From positions 1 through 64,000 of the forward strand of contig FR898644.1 of the NCBI GenBank assembly GCA_000437215.1: a stretch of DNA of 64,000 nucleotides. The letters are read 5' to 3'. A program made the translations under genes and the position numbers. Numbering within the stretch: position 1 is the stretch's first letter; each line of letters opens with the position of its first letter. The notes beneath the pieces are model-generated. The model had not been told where the DNA came from. It searched no databases and worked only from the letters and a program-made list of their open reading frames with translations. This DNA comes from Clostridium sp. CAG:440 (lineage in GTDB: Bacteria; Bacillota; Clostridia; TANB77; CAG-508). This document shows, piece by piece, positions 1 through 7,846 of the stretch.

Positions 1-69
1 AATTTCATCTATGTATTTTTGAGTGTGCTTGAATAAAATAAAAAAAATTGGAAAAAATATAAAAAACAC

Positions 70-98
70 TTGCAAAATAAAAAAATTTAGTATATAAT
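70..98 (+). promoter_or_regulatory. Sigma-A promoter of the 5S rRNA gene
   Basis: TTGCAA at 70-75 and TATAAT at 93-98 are separated by exactly 17 bases. The 5S gene starts about 30 bases downstream. The promoter lies directly before the 5S, so this 5S does not need to be transcribed from a 16S-23S operon. Bases 1-69 hold nothing else that I recognise. Confidence 0.8.
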
Positions 99-129
99 TC
101 AAAAGTGTTAAATAATTAGTTATCAATTT

Positions 130-246
130 TCTGGTGATTATGACATTTAGGGTAATACCTGTTCCCATTCCGAACACAGAAGTCAAGCCTAAATGTGCCG
201 AAAATACTTGCGGGTTACCCTGCTGGGAAGATAGGTTGTTGCTAGA
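130..246 (+). rRNA. rrf: 5S ribosomal RNA, free-standing
   Basis: The sequence carries the conserved 5S core (CCCATTCCGAACACAGAAGT, 154-173 region) and pairing ends: TCTGG at the 5' end pairs with CTAGA at the 3' end. The length is about 117 bases, normal for Firmicutes. It is followed by a T-run at 247 onward that may end transcription. No 23S 3' end precedes it; instead a promoter does. Confidence 0.93.
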
Positions 247-402
247 TTTTTTTTATTAAAAAGTTTTAAGGGAAGATATAAAAAAGATAATATTGTAATT
301 AAATATTGTTTTTTTTATGTCTTTTTTTACTTTAATTTTTACAAATATAATGATATAATGTGTTATGTTTAAAGCTAAAAAAGAAAAATAGGAGGAAATA
401 AT

Positions 403-975
403 ATGGGAAAAGTAATGTGGAAACCAGGAACATTTTTGTATCCAATACCAGCTGTTATGGTTTCTTGTGGAGATATGGAAAAGTCAAATATTATAACTGT
501 TGCATGGACAGGAATATTAAATACGGATCCTGCAATGGTATATATATCTGTAAGACCTAATAGATATTCTTATAATTTAATAAAAGAACAAGGAGAATTT
601 GTTATAAATTTAACAACAAAGGATTTGGTACAACAGACTGATTGGTGCGGAGTTAGAAGTGGAAAAGATTATGATAAATTTAAAGAAATGAATTTGCATA
701 AGGAAAAGGCTAATTTTGTAAAGTGCCCATTAATAAAAGAAAGTCCTGTATCTGTAGAATGCAAGGTTAAAGAAATAAGAGAACTTGGAACACATCATAT
801 GTTTGTTGCACAAGTTTTAGCAATTAATGCAGATGAAAAATATATAGACGAAAATGGTGCATTTGATATATCGAAATGCAATTTAATAGCATATTCAAAT
901 GGTGGATATTATGAGCTTGGAAAAAAACAAGGAAAGTTTGGATTTTCAGTGCAAAAAAAGAAAAAGAAAAAATAA
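403..975 (+). CDS. Flavin reductase family protein (FMN-binding)
   Basis: This 190-residue protein fits the flavin reductase-like/DIM6-NTAB family, which binds FMN in a split-barrel fold and often reduces flavin with NAD(P)H. Family features seen are the N-terminal PIPAVMVSCGD segment, ITVAWTGILNTDPAMVYISV and NRYSYNLI, followed by the usual FVINL and C-terminal HHMFVAQV strands. AGGAGG at 390-395 sets the ATG start, and a TATAAT lies at 354-359. The protein ends in a run of seven lysines, which is unusual and may only reflect the A-rich genome. The physiological electron acceptor cannot be told from sequence. It appears to be a single-gene unit before the ribosomal operon promoter. Confidence 0.85.
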   Translation: MGKVMWKPGTFLYPIPAVMVSCGDMEKSNIITVAWTGILNTDPAMVYISVRPNRYSYNLIKEQGEFVINLTTKDLVQQTDWCGVRSGKDYDKFKEMNLHKEKANFVKCPLIKESPVSVECKVKEIRELGTHHMFVAQVLAINADEKYIDENGAFDISKCNLIAYSNGGYYELGKKQGKFGFSVQKKKKKK

Positions 976-994
976 AAAAAATACTTAAAATTCA

Positions 995-1023
995 TTGACA
1001 TATATGATTTTATATGGTAAAAT
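995..1023 (+). promoter_or_regulatory. Sigma-A promoter of the rpmG-secE-nusG-rplKAJL operon
   Basis: Perfect TTGACA at 995-1000 and TAAAAT at 1018-1023 with a 17-base spacer. An untranslated leader of about 75 bases leads to rpmG. Confidence 0.8.
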
Positions 1024-1102
1024 ATTCAAGCGTATGTATATTACGGACATACGATCACATCGTTTCAAAAAAAGTAATGTAAAAATTCGGAGGTGTATAT
1101 AA

Positions 1103-1267
1103 ATGGCAGCAAAAGGACCAAGAGAAAACATAACATTAGAATGTACAGAATGTAAAAGAAGAAATTACATGACGTCAAAAAATAAAAGAAATAATACAGA
1201 TAGACTAGAAATAGTAAAATACTGTAAATACTGTAAAAAACGTACAACACACAAAGAAACAAAATAG
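1103..1267 (+). CDS. rpmG: 50S ribosomal protein L33
   Basis: This 54-residue protein is L33 of the large ribosomal subunit. It starts [18 protein letters not shown] and has two CxxC pairs (Cys14/Cys17 and Cys41/Cys44), which marks the zinc-binding form of L33. GGAGGT at 1089-1094 is well placed for the ATG at 1103. It is the first gene of the rpmG-secE-nusG-rplKAJL operon, the usual gene order in Firmicutes. Its length is normal for the family. Confidence 0.95.
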   Translation: MAAKGPRENITLECTECKRRNYMTSKNKRNNTDRLEIVKYCKYCKKRTTHKETK

Positions 1268-1298
1268 AAAAAATAAGCTATTTTAAGGAGGAAATAAA

Positions 1299-1673
1299 AT
1301 GGCTAAAAAAGAACAAGCAATAAATAAAAAAGAAAAAAAAGGTAAAAAAGATAAGCCAAGCTTTTTTAAAGGATTCAAAGCAGAACTAAAAAAGGTAAAC
1401 TGGCCATCAGCTAAACAATTAGCTAATAATACATTAGCTGTTATTGTAATAGTATTGATTTTAGCTGCGATAGTATTTGTACTAGATATTACATTTGAGG
1501 CAGCAAATAAATATGGTTTAGATAAAATTAAAGAATCAGTTGTATCTTCAAGCCAAGAACAATCAACAAATGAAAATGCTTCCCAAACAAATGAAGGAGC
1601 AGAGCAATCATCTGAAGAAACAACAACAACAGAAAATCAAGTAACAAGTACTGATGAACAACCAGCACAATAA
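1299..1673 (+). CDS. secE: Preprotein translocase subunit SecE
   Basis: This 124-residue protein is SecE, the small membrane subunit of the SecYEG protein translocase. A lysine-rich N-terminus is followed by FFKGFKAELKKVNWPSAKQL, the conserved amphipathic helix, and then by one transmembrane segment (about residues 45-65, rich in V, I, L and A). The last 45 or so residues are a low-complexity Ser/Thr/Glu/Gln tail, an extension not needed for SecE function and longer than in most relatives. AGGAGG lies 8 bases before the ATG. Its place between rpmG and nusG is the standard order. Confidence 0.93.
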   Translation: MAKKEQAINKKEKKGKKDKPSFFKGFKAELKKVNWPSAKQLANNTLAVIVIVLILAAIVFVLDITFEAANKYGLDKIKESVVSSSQEQSTNENASQTNEGAEQSSEETTTTENQVTSTDEQPAQ

Positions 1674-1696
1674 AGAATAATATAAGGAGGCCCAAT

Positions 1697-2234
1697 ATGT
1701 CTCGGAAAAGATTATGATATGGAGCCAAGATGGTATGTTGTACATACATATTCTGGTTACGAGAATAAAGTAAAAACAGACTTAGAAAAAACAGTTAAGA
1801 ATAGGGAATTAGAAGATTTCTTTTTTGATATCATTGTTCCAATGGAAGAACAAATAGAAATAAAAGATGGAAAAAGAAAAGCTAATTTAAAAAAAGTATT
1901 TCCAGGTTATGTTTTAATAAAAATGATTGTAACAGAAGAAACTTGGTATATTGTTAGAAATACAAGAGGAGTTACAGGATTTGTAGGATCTGGAACAGAT
2001 CCAATTCCGCTAACAGATGATGAAATAAGAAATATGGGATTTGAAGATGTACCAATAAATGTTGATTACGAAGTAAATGAACAAGTACAGGTAATGAACG
2101 GACCATTTGAAGGTTTTGTAGGTACAGTTCAAGAAATAAATACAGAAAAGCACAAAGTTAAAGTTTTAGTATCTATGTTTGGTAGAGAAACACCAGTAGA
2201 ATTAGAATTTTCTCAAGTGCAAAAAGTTAAATAA
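1697..2234 (+). CDS. nusG: Transcription termination/antitermination factor NusG, needs a +1 shift at codon 3 (CGG)
   Basis: NusG binds RNA polymerase and modulates pausing, termination and transcription-translation coupling. The body matches the family: [15 protein letters not shown] at the start of the NGN domain, then a C-terminal KOW domain ([19 protein letters not shown]). The strong AGGAGG at 1684-1689 serves the ATG at 1697, not the ATG at 1719. From 1697 the reading is Met-Ser-CGG and meets TGA at 1715-1717. Reading CGGA at 1703-1706 as one glycine codon gives [12 protein letters not shown] and runs into the NusG frame, 178 residues, a normal length. The alternative is a start at 1719 (171 residues), with no ribosome binding site near it and possible re-initiation after the six-codon reading. 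Confidence 0.88.
1703..1706 (+). other. CGGN +1 frameshift site in nusG
   Basis: In-frame CGG at codon 3 followed by A; the upstream codon is TCT. Skipping one base and reading GGA (Gly) joins the ribosome-binding-site-proximal ATG to the NusG frame. Confidence 0.75.
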
Positions 2235-2263
2235 GAGCAAATTAAAAGGAGGTGCCATATAAA

Positions 2264-2692
2264 ATGGCAGAAAAAGAAATTTCAAATATTATCAAATTAC
2301 AAATAGAAGCAGGTAAGGCAACACCAGCTCCACCAGTTGGTCCAGCTTTAGGTTCAAGTGGTGTTAATATTATGCAATTCGTTAAAGAATTTAATGATAG
2401 AACAGCTAATCAACCTGGAATGATAATACCAGTTGTTATAACTGTATATAAAGATAAATCTTTTGAATTTATAACAAAGGTTCCACCAGTTGCAGTTTTA
2501 ATTAAAAAATCAATTAAAATTGAAAAAGGATCAGGAAAACCAAATAAAGAAAAAGTTGCTAAAATAACTAAAGAACAAGTTAAAGCAATTGCAGAACAAA
2601 AAATGCCTGACTTAAATGCTGCATCACTTGAAACAGCAATGAGTATGGTAGAAGGAACTGCTAGATCTATGGGTGTAGTAGTTACAGAATAA
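2264..2692 (+). CDS. rplK: 50S ribosomal protein L11
   Basis: This 142-residue protein is L11, which binds 23S rRNA at the GTPase-associated centre. It has the proline-rich start [20 protein letters not shown] and the C-terminal RNA-binding domain with GTARSMGV. The ATG at 2264 is chosen because AGGAGGT at 2248-2253 sits 10 bases upstream; a GTG at 2252 lies inside the ribosome binding site and is unlikely. The length is that of the family (about 141). It lies 29 bases after nusG and before rplA. Confidence 0.95.
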   Translation: MAEKEISNIIKLQIEAGKATPAPPVGPALGSSGVNIMQFVKEFNDRTANQPGMIIPVVITVYKDKSFEFITKVPPVAVLIKKSIKIEKGSGKPNKEKVAKITKEQVKAIAEQKMPDLNAASLETAMSMVEGTARSMGVVVTE

Positions 2693-2743
2693 TAAAAATA
2701 ATATTGGGAGAGCATAGCTCGTTAGAACCAAAGGAGGTAAAAA

Positions 2744-3427
2744 ATGAAAAAAGGTAAAAGATATGCAGAAAGTGCAAAACTAGTTGAAAAAAACAAAGAA
2801 TATGAAATTAAAGAAGCATTAGAATTAATTGAAAAAATGCCAAAAGCAAAATTTGACGAAACAGTTGAATTACATGTTAAATTAGGTGTAGATTCTAAAC
2901 ATGCTGACCAACAAGTAAGAGGTACAGTAGTACTTCCAAATGGTACTGGTAAAACACAAAAAGTTTTAGTTTTTGCTAAAGGGCCAAAAGCTGATGAAGC
3001 AACAAAAGCAGGAGCTGACTTTGTTGGGGCTGAAGAATTAATACCAAAAATTCAAAACGAAAACTGGTTTGATTATGACGTAGTTGTTGCTACACCAGAC
3101 ATGATGGGTGTAGTTGGAAGATTAGGTAAAGTATTAGGACCAAAAGGTTTAATGCCAAACCCTAAATCTGGAACAGTTACAATGGATGTTACAAAAGCTA
3201 TAAATGAAATTAAATCTGGTAAAGTAGAATATAGATTAGATAAAACTAATATTATACATTTATCATTTGGTAAAGTATCTTTTGGAACAGAAAAATTATT
3301 AGAAAACTATGAAACAATCATAAATGCTATTATAAAAGCTAAACCAGCAGCTGCTAAAGGACAATATATTAGAAGTGTTGCTGTAACAACAACAATGGGA
3401 CCTGGTTTATATATAGACCAAAAATAA
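2744..3427 (+). CDS. rplA: 50S ribosomal protein L1
   Basis: This 227-residue protein is L1, which binds 23S rRNA at the L1 stalk. It shows the conserved segments [27 protein letters not shown] and the central [20 protein letters not shown]. The start has AAGGAGG 7 bases upstream. In the gap before it, TGGGAGAGCATAGCTCG (from 2704) can fold and could be an L1 binding site for feedback control, as known for this operon in other bacteria; that part is inference. Confidence 0.95.
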   Translation: MKKGKRYAESAKLVEKNKEYEIKEALELIEKMPKAKFDETVELHVKLGVDSKHADQQVRGTVVLPNGTGKTQKVLVFAKGPKADEATKAGADFVGAEELIPKIQNENWFDYDVVVATPDMMGVVGRLGKVLGPKGLMPNPKSGTVTMDVTKAINEIKSGKVEYRLDKTNIIHLSFGKVSFGTEKLLENYETIINAIIKAKPAAAKGQYIRSVAVTTTMGPGLYIDQK

Positions 3428-3437
3428 TTTAAATTTA

Positions 3438-3545
3438 GTATAGCCAAAGACAGTAGGCAACAACTAAGTCCTACCTAGGTATGTAATTTGAGTACAACGC
3501 ACTCTTTATATGCCTATGGCTATAAAGAGTGTTATTAATTTTATT
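3438..3545 (+). ncRNA. L10 leader RNA (ribosomal protein autoregulation, attenuator)
   Basis: The stretch has the known Firmicutes L10-leader layout: CCAAAGACAGTAGG, a loop, TCCTACCTAGGTAT, and later ATGCCTATGGCTAT. Two folds exclude each other. TAGCCA (3441-3446) can pair with TGGCTA (3516-3521) in the L10(L12)4-binding form, while CACTCTTTATA (3500-3510) can pair with TATAAAGAGTG (3521-3531) in a terminator-like hairpin. Binding of excess L10-L12 complex would lower rplJL expression, as known for this RNA family. It fills the gap between rplA and rplJ. Confidence 0.85.
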
Positions 3546-3579
3546 TAATAAATACTAAAACTTTAGGAGGTGAAATTTA

Positions 3580-4086
3580 ATGGCAAGTGAAAAAATACTA
3601 AACCAAAAGAAAGAAGAAGTATCAGCATTAGCTGCTAAAATGAAAGAATCAAAGCTAGTACTTTTAACAGATTACAGAGGAATTAATGTTGAAGATGTTA
3701 CAAATCTTAGAACAGAATTAAGAAATGCAAAAGCAGAATATAAAGTTATAAAAAATAATATAACAAGAAGAGCTTTAGCTGAATGTGGAATTGAAGGATT
3801 AGAAGAACAATTAACAGGACCAACAGCTGTAATAATGAGTAATGAAGATTATTTAGAACCAGCAAAAGCAATATACAAATTTAGCAAAGATAATGATTTT
3901 TATAAAATCAAAGGTGGAGTAATTGAAGGTAAAGTAATGACAGCAGAAGAAATAATTACTTTAGCAAAATTACCATCAAGAGAAACATTATTATCAATGC
4001 TTGCTGGAGCTTTACTTGGAAATATCTCAAAACTTGCAGTTGCACTTGATCAAGTTAAAGTACAAAAAGAATCAGCAGAAGCATAA
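3580..4086 (+). CDS. rplJ: 50S ribosomal protein L10
   Basis: This 168-residue protein is L10, the base of the ribosomal stalk that carries L7/L12 dimers and binds 23S rRNA. Family segments include VLLTDYRGINVEDVTNLR, NAKAEYKVIKNNITRRAL and the C-terminal helix ending KLAVALDQVK, which holds L7/L12. AGGAGG precedes the ATG by 8 bases. It is controlled by the leader just upstream and is followed at once by rplL. Confidence 0.95.
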   Translation: MASEKILNQKKEEVSALAAKMKESKLVLLTDYRGINVEDVTNLRTELRNAKAEYKVIKNNITRRALAECGIEGLEEQLTGPTAVIMSNEDYLEPAKAIYKFSKDNDFYKIKGGVIEGKVMTAEEIITLAKLPSRETLLSMLAGALLGNISKLAVALDQVKVQKESAEA

Positions 4087-4145
4087 TCAATTTAATAGGG
4101 TAGTGACCAACACTAGTAAATAATAAAATTTAGGAGGATTATAAA

Positions 4146-4511
4146 ATGAATAAAGAAGAAATGATTGAAGAAATCAAAAAAATGACAGTAGTTGAATTAG
4201 CTGACTTAGTAAAAGCTATAGAAGAAGAATTTGGAGTATCTGCAGTAGCAGCTGCTGCACCAGCAGCTGGAGGAGCAGCTGGAGCTGCAGCAGAAGAAAA
4301 AACATCATTTAATGTTGTTTTAGCTAGCGCTGGAGATCAAAAAATAAAAGTTATAAAAGTTGTTAGAGATGCTACAGGATTAGGATTAAAAGAAGCTAAA
4401 GACTTAGTAGATGGAGCACCAAAAACAGTTAAAGAAAACGTTTCTAAAGAAGAAGCAGAAGAATTAAAAGCTAAATTCTCAGAAGTAGGAGCTGTTATTG
4501 AATTACAATAA
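4146..4511 (+). CDS. rplL: 50S ribosomal protein L7/L12
   Basis: This 121-residue protein is the acidic stalk protein that recruits translation GTPases. It has the N-terminal dimerisation helices ([19 protein letters not shown]), an alanine/glycine-rich hinge at about residues 36-52, and the C-terminal domain with [21 protein letters not shown] strong terminator follows at 4522-4553. In most bacteria rpoB follows rplL; here it does not, and an unrelated gene on the other strand comes next. Confidence 0.95.
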   Translation: MNKEEMIEEIKKMTVVELADLVKAIEEEFGVSAVAAAAPAAGGAAGAAAEEKTSFNVVLASAGDQKIKVIKVVRDATGLGLKEAKDLVDGAPKTVKENVSKEEAEELKAKFSEVGAVIELQ

Positions 4512-4521
4512 TAATTAAAAG

Positions 4522-4553
4522 AAAACGGTTATAATTTATATAACCGTTTTTAT
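4522..4553 (+). terminator. Intrinsic terminator after rplL
   Basis: AAAACGGTTATA and TATAACCGTTTT form a 12-base-pair hairpin that ends in a T-run. Confidence 0.85.
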
Positions 4554-4597
4554 ATTGCTTAAAATATACTTTGATTTTTTAAAGTAAAAATATATTT

Positions 4598-5881
4598 TTA
4601 TTTTTTTGAATTTAAAATATCGGTGCAATCTTTTATTACTTCATTTTCATTAATATTTAATAATTTTCTATTTTCCATTAATATATTACCACCAATAATT
4701 GTAGTTATAACATTTGTACCTTTTGCATTATAAACAATGTCAGAAAAAATATCATTGATTGGTTGTAATATTATATCAGATAAATCTAATATAATTAAAT
4801 CTGCCAATTTACCTTCTTCAATACTTCCAATTAAATTATCTTTATTTAATGCTTTTGCTCCATTTATTGTAGCAAGCTTTAATATTTCATAAGCTGGAAG
4901 AAGTTTTGGATTTTCATTAATTCCTTTTTGTAAAAGTCCTGTAAATTTCATGGTTTCAAACATATCCAAATTAGATCCACTTCCTTGTCCATCAGTGCCA
5001 AGAGAAACTATAATGTCATTTTCAATCATTTTGGAAATATCTGCAATTCCACAGCCAAGTTTTAAATTACTTATAGGGCAATGAGCAACTTTAATGTTAA
5101 GTTTTTTAAATACTTCAATGTCATTATTAGAAAGTTTTACACAATGTGCAAAAATACTGTTTGTATTTTCAAAAAGTTCATTTACAATTTTATAAGGAGT
5201 AATACCATTATAGTTATTTGATATGTCTGTTATTTCTTTTGAATTTTCTAAGTAATGCATATGAATATTTAAGTTATATTTTTTTGCTAAATTTATGGCC
5301 TTTTGAACACAAGGCTTACTTGCTGTATATAAGCCATGAATTCCAATACTAATATATATGTTATTTAATTTATTGTTATAGTTAGAAATTAAATTTTCAA
5401 GTTCTAAAAATCTTTGTTCCATTCCTCCGCCAGCGTCCATTACTACTCGTGTAAGTTCACACCTTACACCGGTTTTTATTACTGCTTTAATTATATCTTC
5501 TGTGAAAAAATATTGATCGTTTGCTGTTGTAGTTCCTGTTTTTATCATTTCAATGCAAGATAATAATGATGCTTTATAAATATCATCAGGTTCTAGTTTG
5601 TCTTCTATCGGCCATATTTTTTGTGTTAACCAGTCTTGAGTAGTATAACCGTCAACAGATTCTCTAAAAATACTCATAGGAATATGAGCGTGTGTATTTA
5701 TAAAACCTGGAAGAACATATTTATTACTTGCATCAATAATATTTAAAGATTTTTCTGAGTTAATATTTTTTCCAATTTGTTTTATTTTATCATTTTCTAT
5801 TAAAACATCTATTCCATATTCAATTTTTTCTCTATTTTCAGCCATTGAAATGAGGTTACAATTTTTAATTAATATATCCAT
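4598..5881 (-). CDS. mtaD: Amidohydrolase, MTA/S-adenosylhomocysteine deaminase type
   Basis: This 427-residue protein belongs to the metal-dependent amidohydrolase superfamily and looks most like the deaminases that act on 5'-methylthioadenosine or S-adenosylhomocysteine. Visible metal ligands are NTHAHIPMS (His64/His66), a later HMHYLEN histidine, AHCVKLS, and the aspartate in VSLGTDGQGSGSN. The DGYTTQDWLTQKIWPIE segment is typical of the MtaD group. The start at 5881 (MDILIKNC) has AAGGA upstream; an upstream in-frame extension is hydrophobic and overlaps the divergent promoter, so it is rejected. Substrate choice among MTA, SAH, guanine-like or chlorohydrolase relatives is inferred. Confidence 0.8.
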   Translation of the reverse strand: MDILIKNCNLISMAENREKIEYGIDVLIENDKIKQIGKNINSEKSLNIIDASNKYVLPGFINTHAHIPMSIFRESVDGYTTQDWLTQKIWPIEDKLEPDDIYKASLLSCIEMIKTGTTTANDQYFFTEDIIKAVIKTGVRCELTRVVMDAGGGMEQRFLELENLISNYNNKLNNIYISIGIHGLYTASKPCVQKAINLAKKYNLNIHMHYLENSKEITDISNNYNGITPYKIVNELFENTNSIFAHCVKLSNNDIEVFKKLNIKVAHCPISNLKLGCGIADISKMIENDIIVSLGTDGQGSGSNLDMFETMKFTGLLQKGINENPKLLPAYEILKLATINGAKALNKDNLIGSIEEGKLADLIILDLSDIILQPINDIFSDIVYNAKGTNVITTIIGGNILMENRKLLNINENEVIKDCTDILNSKK

Positions 5882-5962
5882 ATATATAATTATTCCTTTC
5901 TTTTTTATTATTATAAATATTTTACTATATAAAAAAATTAAAAACAATATTTCAAAAAAATA

Positions 5963-5992
5963 TTGTATAAAAAATATAAGTTGGTGTATAAT
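5963..5992 (+). promoter_or_regulatory. Promoter of the dehydrogenase gene
   Basis: TTGTAT at 5963-5968 and TATAAT at 5987-5992, spacer 18, lie just before the gene starting at 6018. The region between the two divergent genes is about 136 bases. Confidence 0.6.
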
Positions 5993-6017
5993 CTATTTTG
6001 ATGAAAGGAGTGATAAA

Positions 6018-7094
6018 ATGGACAGAAAAGTTAAAGTTGTGCAATATGGAGTTGGCAAAATGAGTTTATACACAATGAGATATGTTTATGAAAAAGGAGG
6101 AGAAATAGTAGGGGCAGTAGATGTAAATCCAAACGTTATTGGTAAAGATATTGGTGAAATATTAGGAACTGATAATAAAAATGTAAAAGTTGTAAGTGCT
6201 GATAATGCAGAAGAAATGCTAAAACAAGCTAAACCAGATATCGTAATTGTAACAACAATGAGTTTATTAAATGATGTAAAAGACGCATTAATGTTATGTG
6301 CAAAACTTGGAATAAATGCTATAACAACATGTGAAGAAGCTTTTTTCCCTGAAAATTCTAATCCAAATGTTACAAAGAAAATAGACGAGCTAGCAAAACA
6401 AACTGGATGTACAATTACTGGAAGTGGTTACCAAGATATTTATTGGGGACAATTAATTTCAAGTATAGCAGGGTCAACACACAAAATTACTAAAATAAAA
6501 GGAAGTTCAAGTTATAATGTAGAAGATTATGGTATTGCTCTTGCAAAAGCTCATGGAGCTGGATTAACGTTAGAAGAATTTGATAAAGAGGTTGCATCTG
6601 TTGATAGAATTCCAGATGAACAAAGACATAAAGTAATAGAAGAGGGAGATTATTTACCATCATACATGTGGAATGTAAATGGTTGGTTATGTGAAAAACT
6701 AGGATTAACTGTAAAATCACAAACACAAGAAACAGTTCCTCAAACTTATAAAGAGGATATTTATTCTTCAACTTTAGGAATGACAGTAAAAGCTGGTGAT
6801 GCAACAGGAATGAGTGCTGTTGTTACTACTACAACTGAAGAAGGAATTACACTTGAAACAGAATGCATAGGAAAGGTATATTCAAAAGAAGATTTTGATA
6901 AAAATGAATGGACAATAATTGGTGAGCCTGATACAACATTAGTTATAAATAGGCCAGCAACAGTTGAACTTACATGTGCAAGTATAGTAAATAGAATACC
7001 TGATGTTATAAATGCAAAACCTGGTTATGTTCCAACAGAGCAAATGGGAGAATTAAATTATAGAACAAAACCTCTAAATGAATATGTAAAATAG
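6018..7094 (+). CDS. 2,4-diaminopentanoate dehydrogenase-like oxidoreductase
   Basis: This 358-residue protein has an N-terminal Rossmann fold (VKVVQYGVGKMSLYTMRY, then AVDVNPNVIGKDIGEI) and resembles the dihydrodipicolinate-reductase-like family to which 2,4-diaminopentanoate dehydrogenase (Ord) of clostridial ornithine degradation belongs. The TTCEEAFFPE and GSGYQDIYWGQL segments fit that group. Ord oxidatively deaminates 2,4-diaminopentanoate with NAD(P). The start at 6018 has AAGGAG 8 bases upstream. No other ornithine-degradation genes are beside it, so the exact substrate is uncertain. Confidence 0.65.
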   Translation: MDRKVKVVQYGVGKMSLYTMRYVYEKGGEIVGAVDVNPNVIGKDIGEILGTDNKNVKVVSADNAEEMLKQAKPDIVIVTTMSLLNDVKDALMLCAKLGINAITTCEEAFFPENSNPNVTKKIDELAKQTGCTITGSGYQDIYWGQLISSIAGSTHKITKIKGSSSYNVEDYGIALAKAHGAGLTLEEFDKEVASVDRIPDEQRHKVIEEGDYLPSYMWNVNGWLCEKLGLTVKSQTQETVPQTYKEDIYSSTLGMTVKAGDATGMSAVVTTTTEEGITLETECIGKVYSKEDFDKNEWTIIGEPDTTLVINRPATVELTCASIVNRIPDVINAKPGYVPTEQMGELNYRTKPLNEYVK

Positions 7095-7111
7095 AAATTT
7101 ACAAATAATGT

Positions 7112-7138
7112 AAAAAAGCTTGATTTTCAAGCTTTTTT
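7112..7138 (+). terminator. Intrinsic terminator after the dehydrogenase gene
   Basis: AAAAAAGCTTGA and TCAAGCTTTTTT form a hairpin with a 3-base loop and a T-run. Confidence 0.85.
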
Positions 7139-7175
7139 ATGTTATACTATTAATAGTTGTTTAATAAAAAATTAA

Positions 7176-7218
7176 GAGAGGTGAAAAACTTAAAGCAAAA
7201 GCTTTAAGAAATAATATG
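7176..7218 (+). promoter_or_regulatory. Ribosome binding site separated from ATG by a perfect hairpin
   Basis: GAGAGGTG at 7176-7183 is followed by CTTAAAGC (7189-7196), loop AAAA, GCTTTAAG (7201-7208) and the ATG at 7216. The linear distance is about 32 bases; if the stem folds, the effective spacing is about 12 bases. Confidence 0.55.
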
Positions 7219-7503
7219 AAAAAAGAAAGAACATTTGTTAATCCTTTTAAATTATTCTTTGGAGCTTCAGAAAATTATAACCAATTATCTCAAACAGATG
7301 CTATTGATGCATCTAACTTGTCAGCTGAAGAAAAAGCAGAATTAAAAAAAGCCTTAAAAGAAGTAGAAAAGTTTGAAAAGGAAATGAATAAAACAATAGA
7401 ACAAGTAAAACATAAAAATACTAAGGTACAAAGTGCTAAATATAATAAAGATACAGCAATTAATAGAAATAAGGGAAAAGAGATAGAAAAAGAAAGAGAT
7501 TAA
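7216..7503 (+). CDS. Small charged protein of unknown function
   Basis: This 95-residue protein is not recognised. The N-terminus is FVNPFKLFFGASENYNQL, followed by a helical, coiled-coil-like stretch (about residues 35-65: LSAEEKAELKKALKEVEKFEKEMNKTIEQVKHK) and a lysine-rich tail. There is no signal peptide or membrane segment. It sits alone between two terminators, so it is its own unit. The ribosome binding site is 32 bases upstream with a hairpin between, described separately. Confidence 0.6.
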   Translation: MKKERTFVNPFKLFFGASENYNQLSQTDAIDASNLSAEEKAELKKALKEVEKFEKEMNKTIEQVKHKNTKVQSAKYNKDTAINRNKGKEIEKERD

Positions 7504-7513
7504 TTGTAACTAG

Positions 7514-7545
7514 AAATACAAGAAATTTTTATTTTCTTGTATTTT
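7514..7545 (+). terminator. Intrinsic terminator
   Basis: AAATACAAGAAA (7514-7525) pairs with TTTCTTGTATTT (7533-7544) and ends in Ts. Confidence 0.8.
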
Positions 7546-7549
7546 TGTC

Positions 7550-7578
7550 TTGACAAATGGCTAAAATACAAGTATAAT
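7550..7578 (+). promoter_or_regulatory. Sigma-A promoter of the tRNA gene
   Basis: TTGACA at 7550-7555 and TATAAT at 7573-7578, spacer exactly 17. The tRNA starts 21 bases later. Confidence 0.85.
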
Positions 7579-7598
7579 AATTATCGTTAATTACATAT

Positions 7599-7675
7599 GG
7601 CGAGATAGCTCAGCTGGCTAGAGCATTCGGTTCATACCCGACAGGTCGGTGGTTCGAATCCACTTCTCGCTACCA
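7599..7675 (+). tRNA. tRNA-Met (anticodon CAT), elongator type
   Basis: The 77-base cloverleaf includes an encoded CCA end. The acceptor arm GGCGAGA pairs with TCTCGCT (one G-U), the anticodon loop is TTCATAC, and the T arm has GGTTCGAATCC. The anticodon CAT could also serve Ile2 after lysidine modification, but the G-rich anticodon stem matches elongator Met better. It is the only tRNA in the window. Confidence 0.93.
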
Positions 7676-7705
7676 AAAAAGGACATTTATAAATGTCCTT
7701 TTTTA
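7676..7705 (+). terminator. Intrinsic terminator after tRNA-Met
   Basis: GGACATTTATAAATGTCC at 7681-7698 is followed by seven Ts. Confidence 0.9.
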
Positions 7706-7846
7706 TATTATAGGAAAGTTCTCCGAACTTCCTATAATATAAATATATTGCACAGAAATTTGCTTTGCAAATTTCGCACACGAACAAAGACGCGGACTTT
7801 AAAAAGTTTTAATAAGTACAAAAGTTATTAATGTCCGCTTTTGTTC
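7705..7846. repeat. Three further hairpins in the 450-base gap after tRNA-Met
   Basis: The gap 7706-8157 has no gene that I can support. Its first part holds three stem-loops: ATATTATAGG...CCTATAATAT (7705-7740, one bulge), GAAATTTGC-TTT-GCAAATTTC (7755-7775), and a long stem GAACAAAGACGCGGAC / GTCCGCTTTTGTTC (7782-7797 with 7833-7846) that encloses TTAATAA/TTATTAA. This may be a structured RNA or the remains of a small mobile repeat. Bases 7850-8100 are AT-rich with nothing recognisable. Confidence 0.45.

Noticed and set aside
1697..1717. A six-codon leader peptide (MSRKRL) regulating nusG
   Set aside because: Possible, but the shifted reading gives a NusG-like N-terminus directly and follows the same rule as nine other sites, so it is the simpler explanation.
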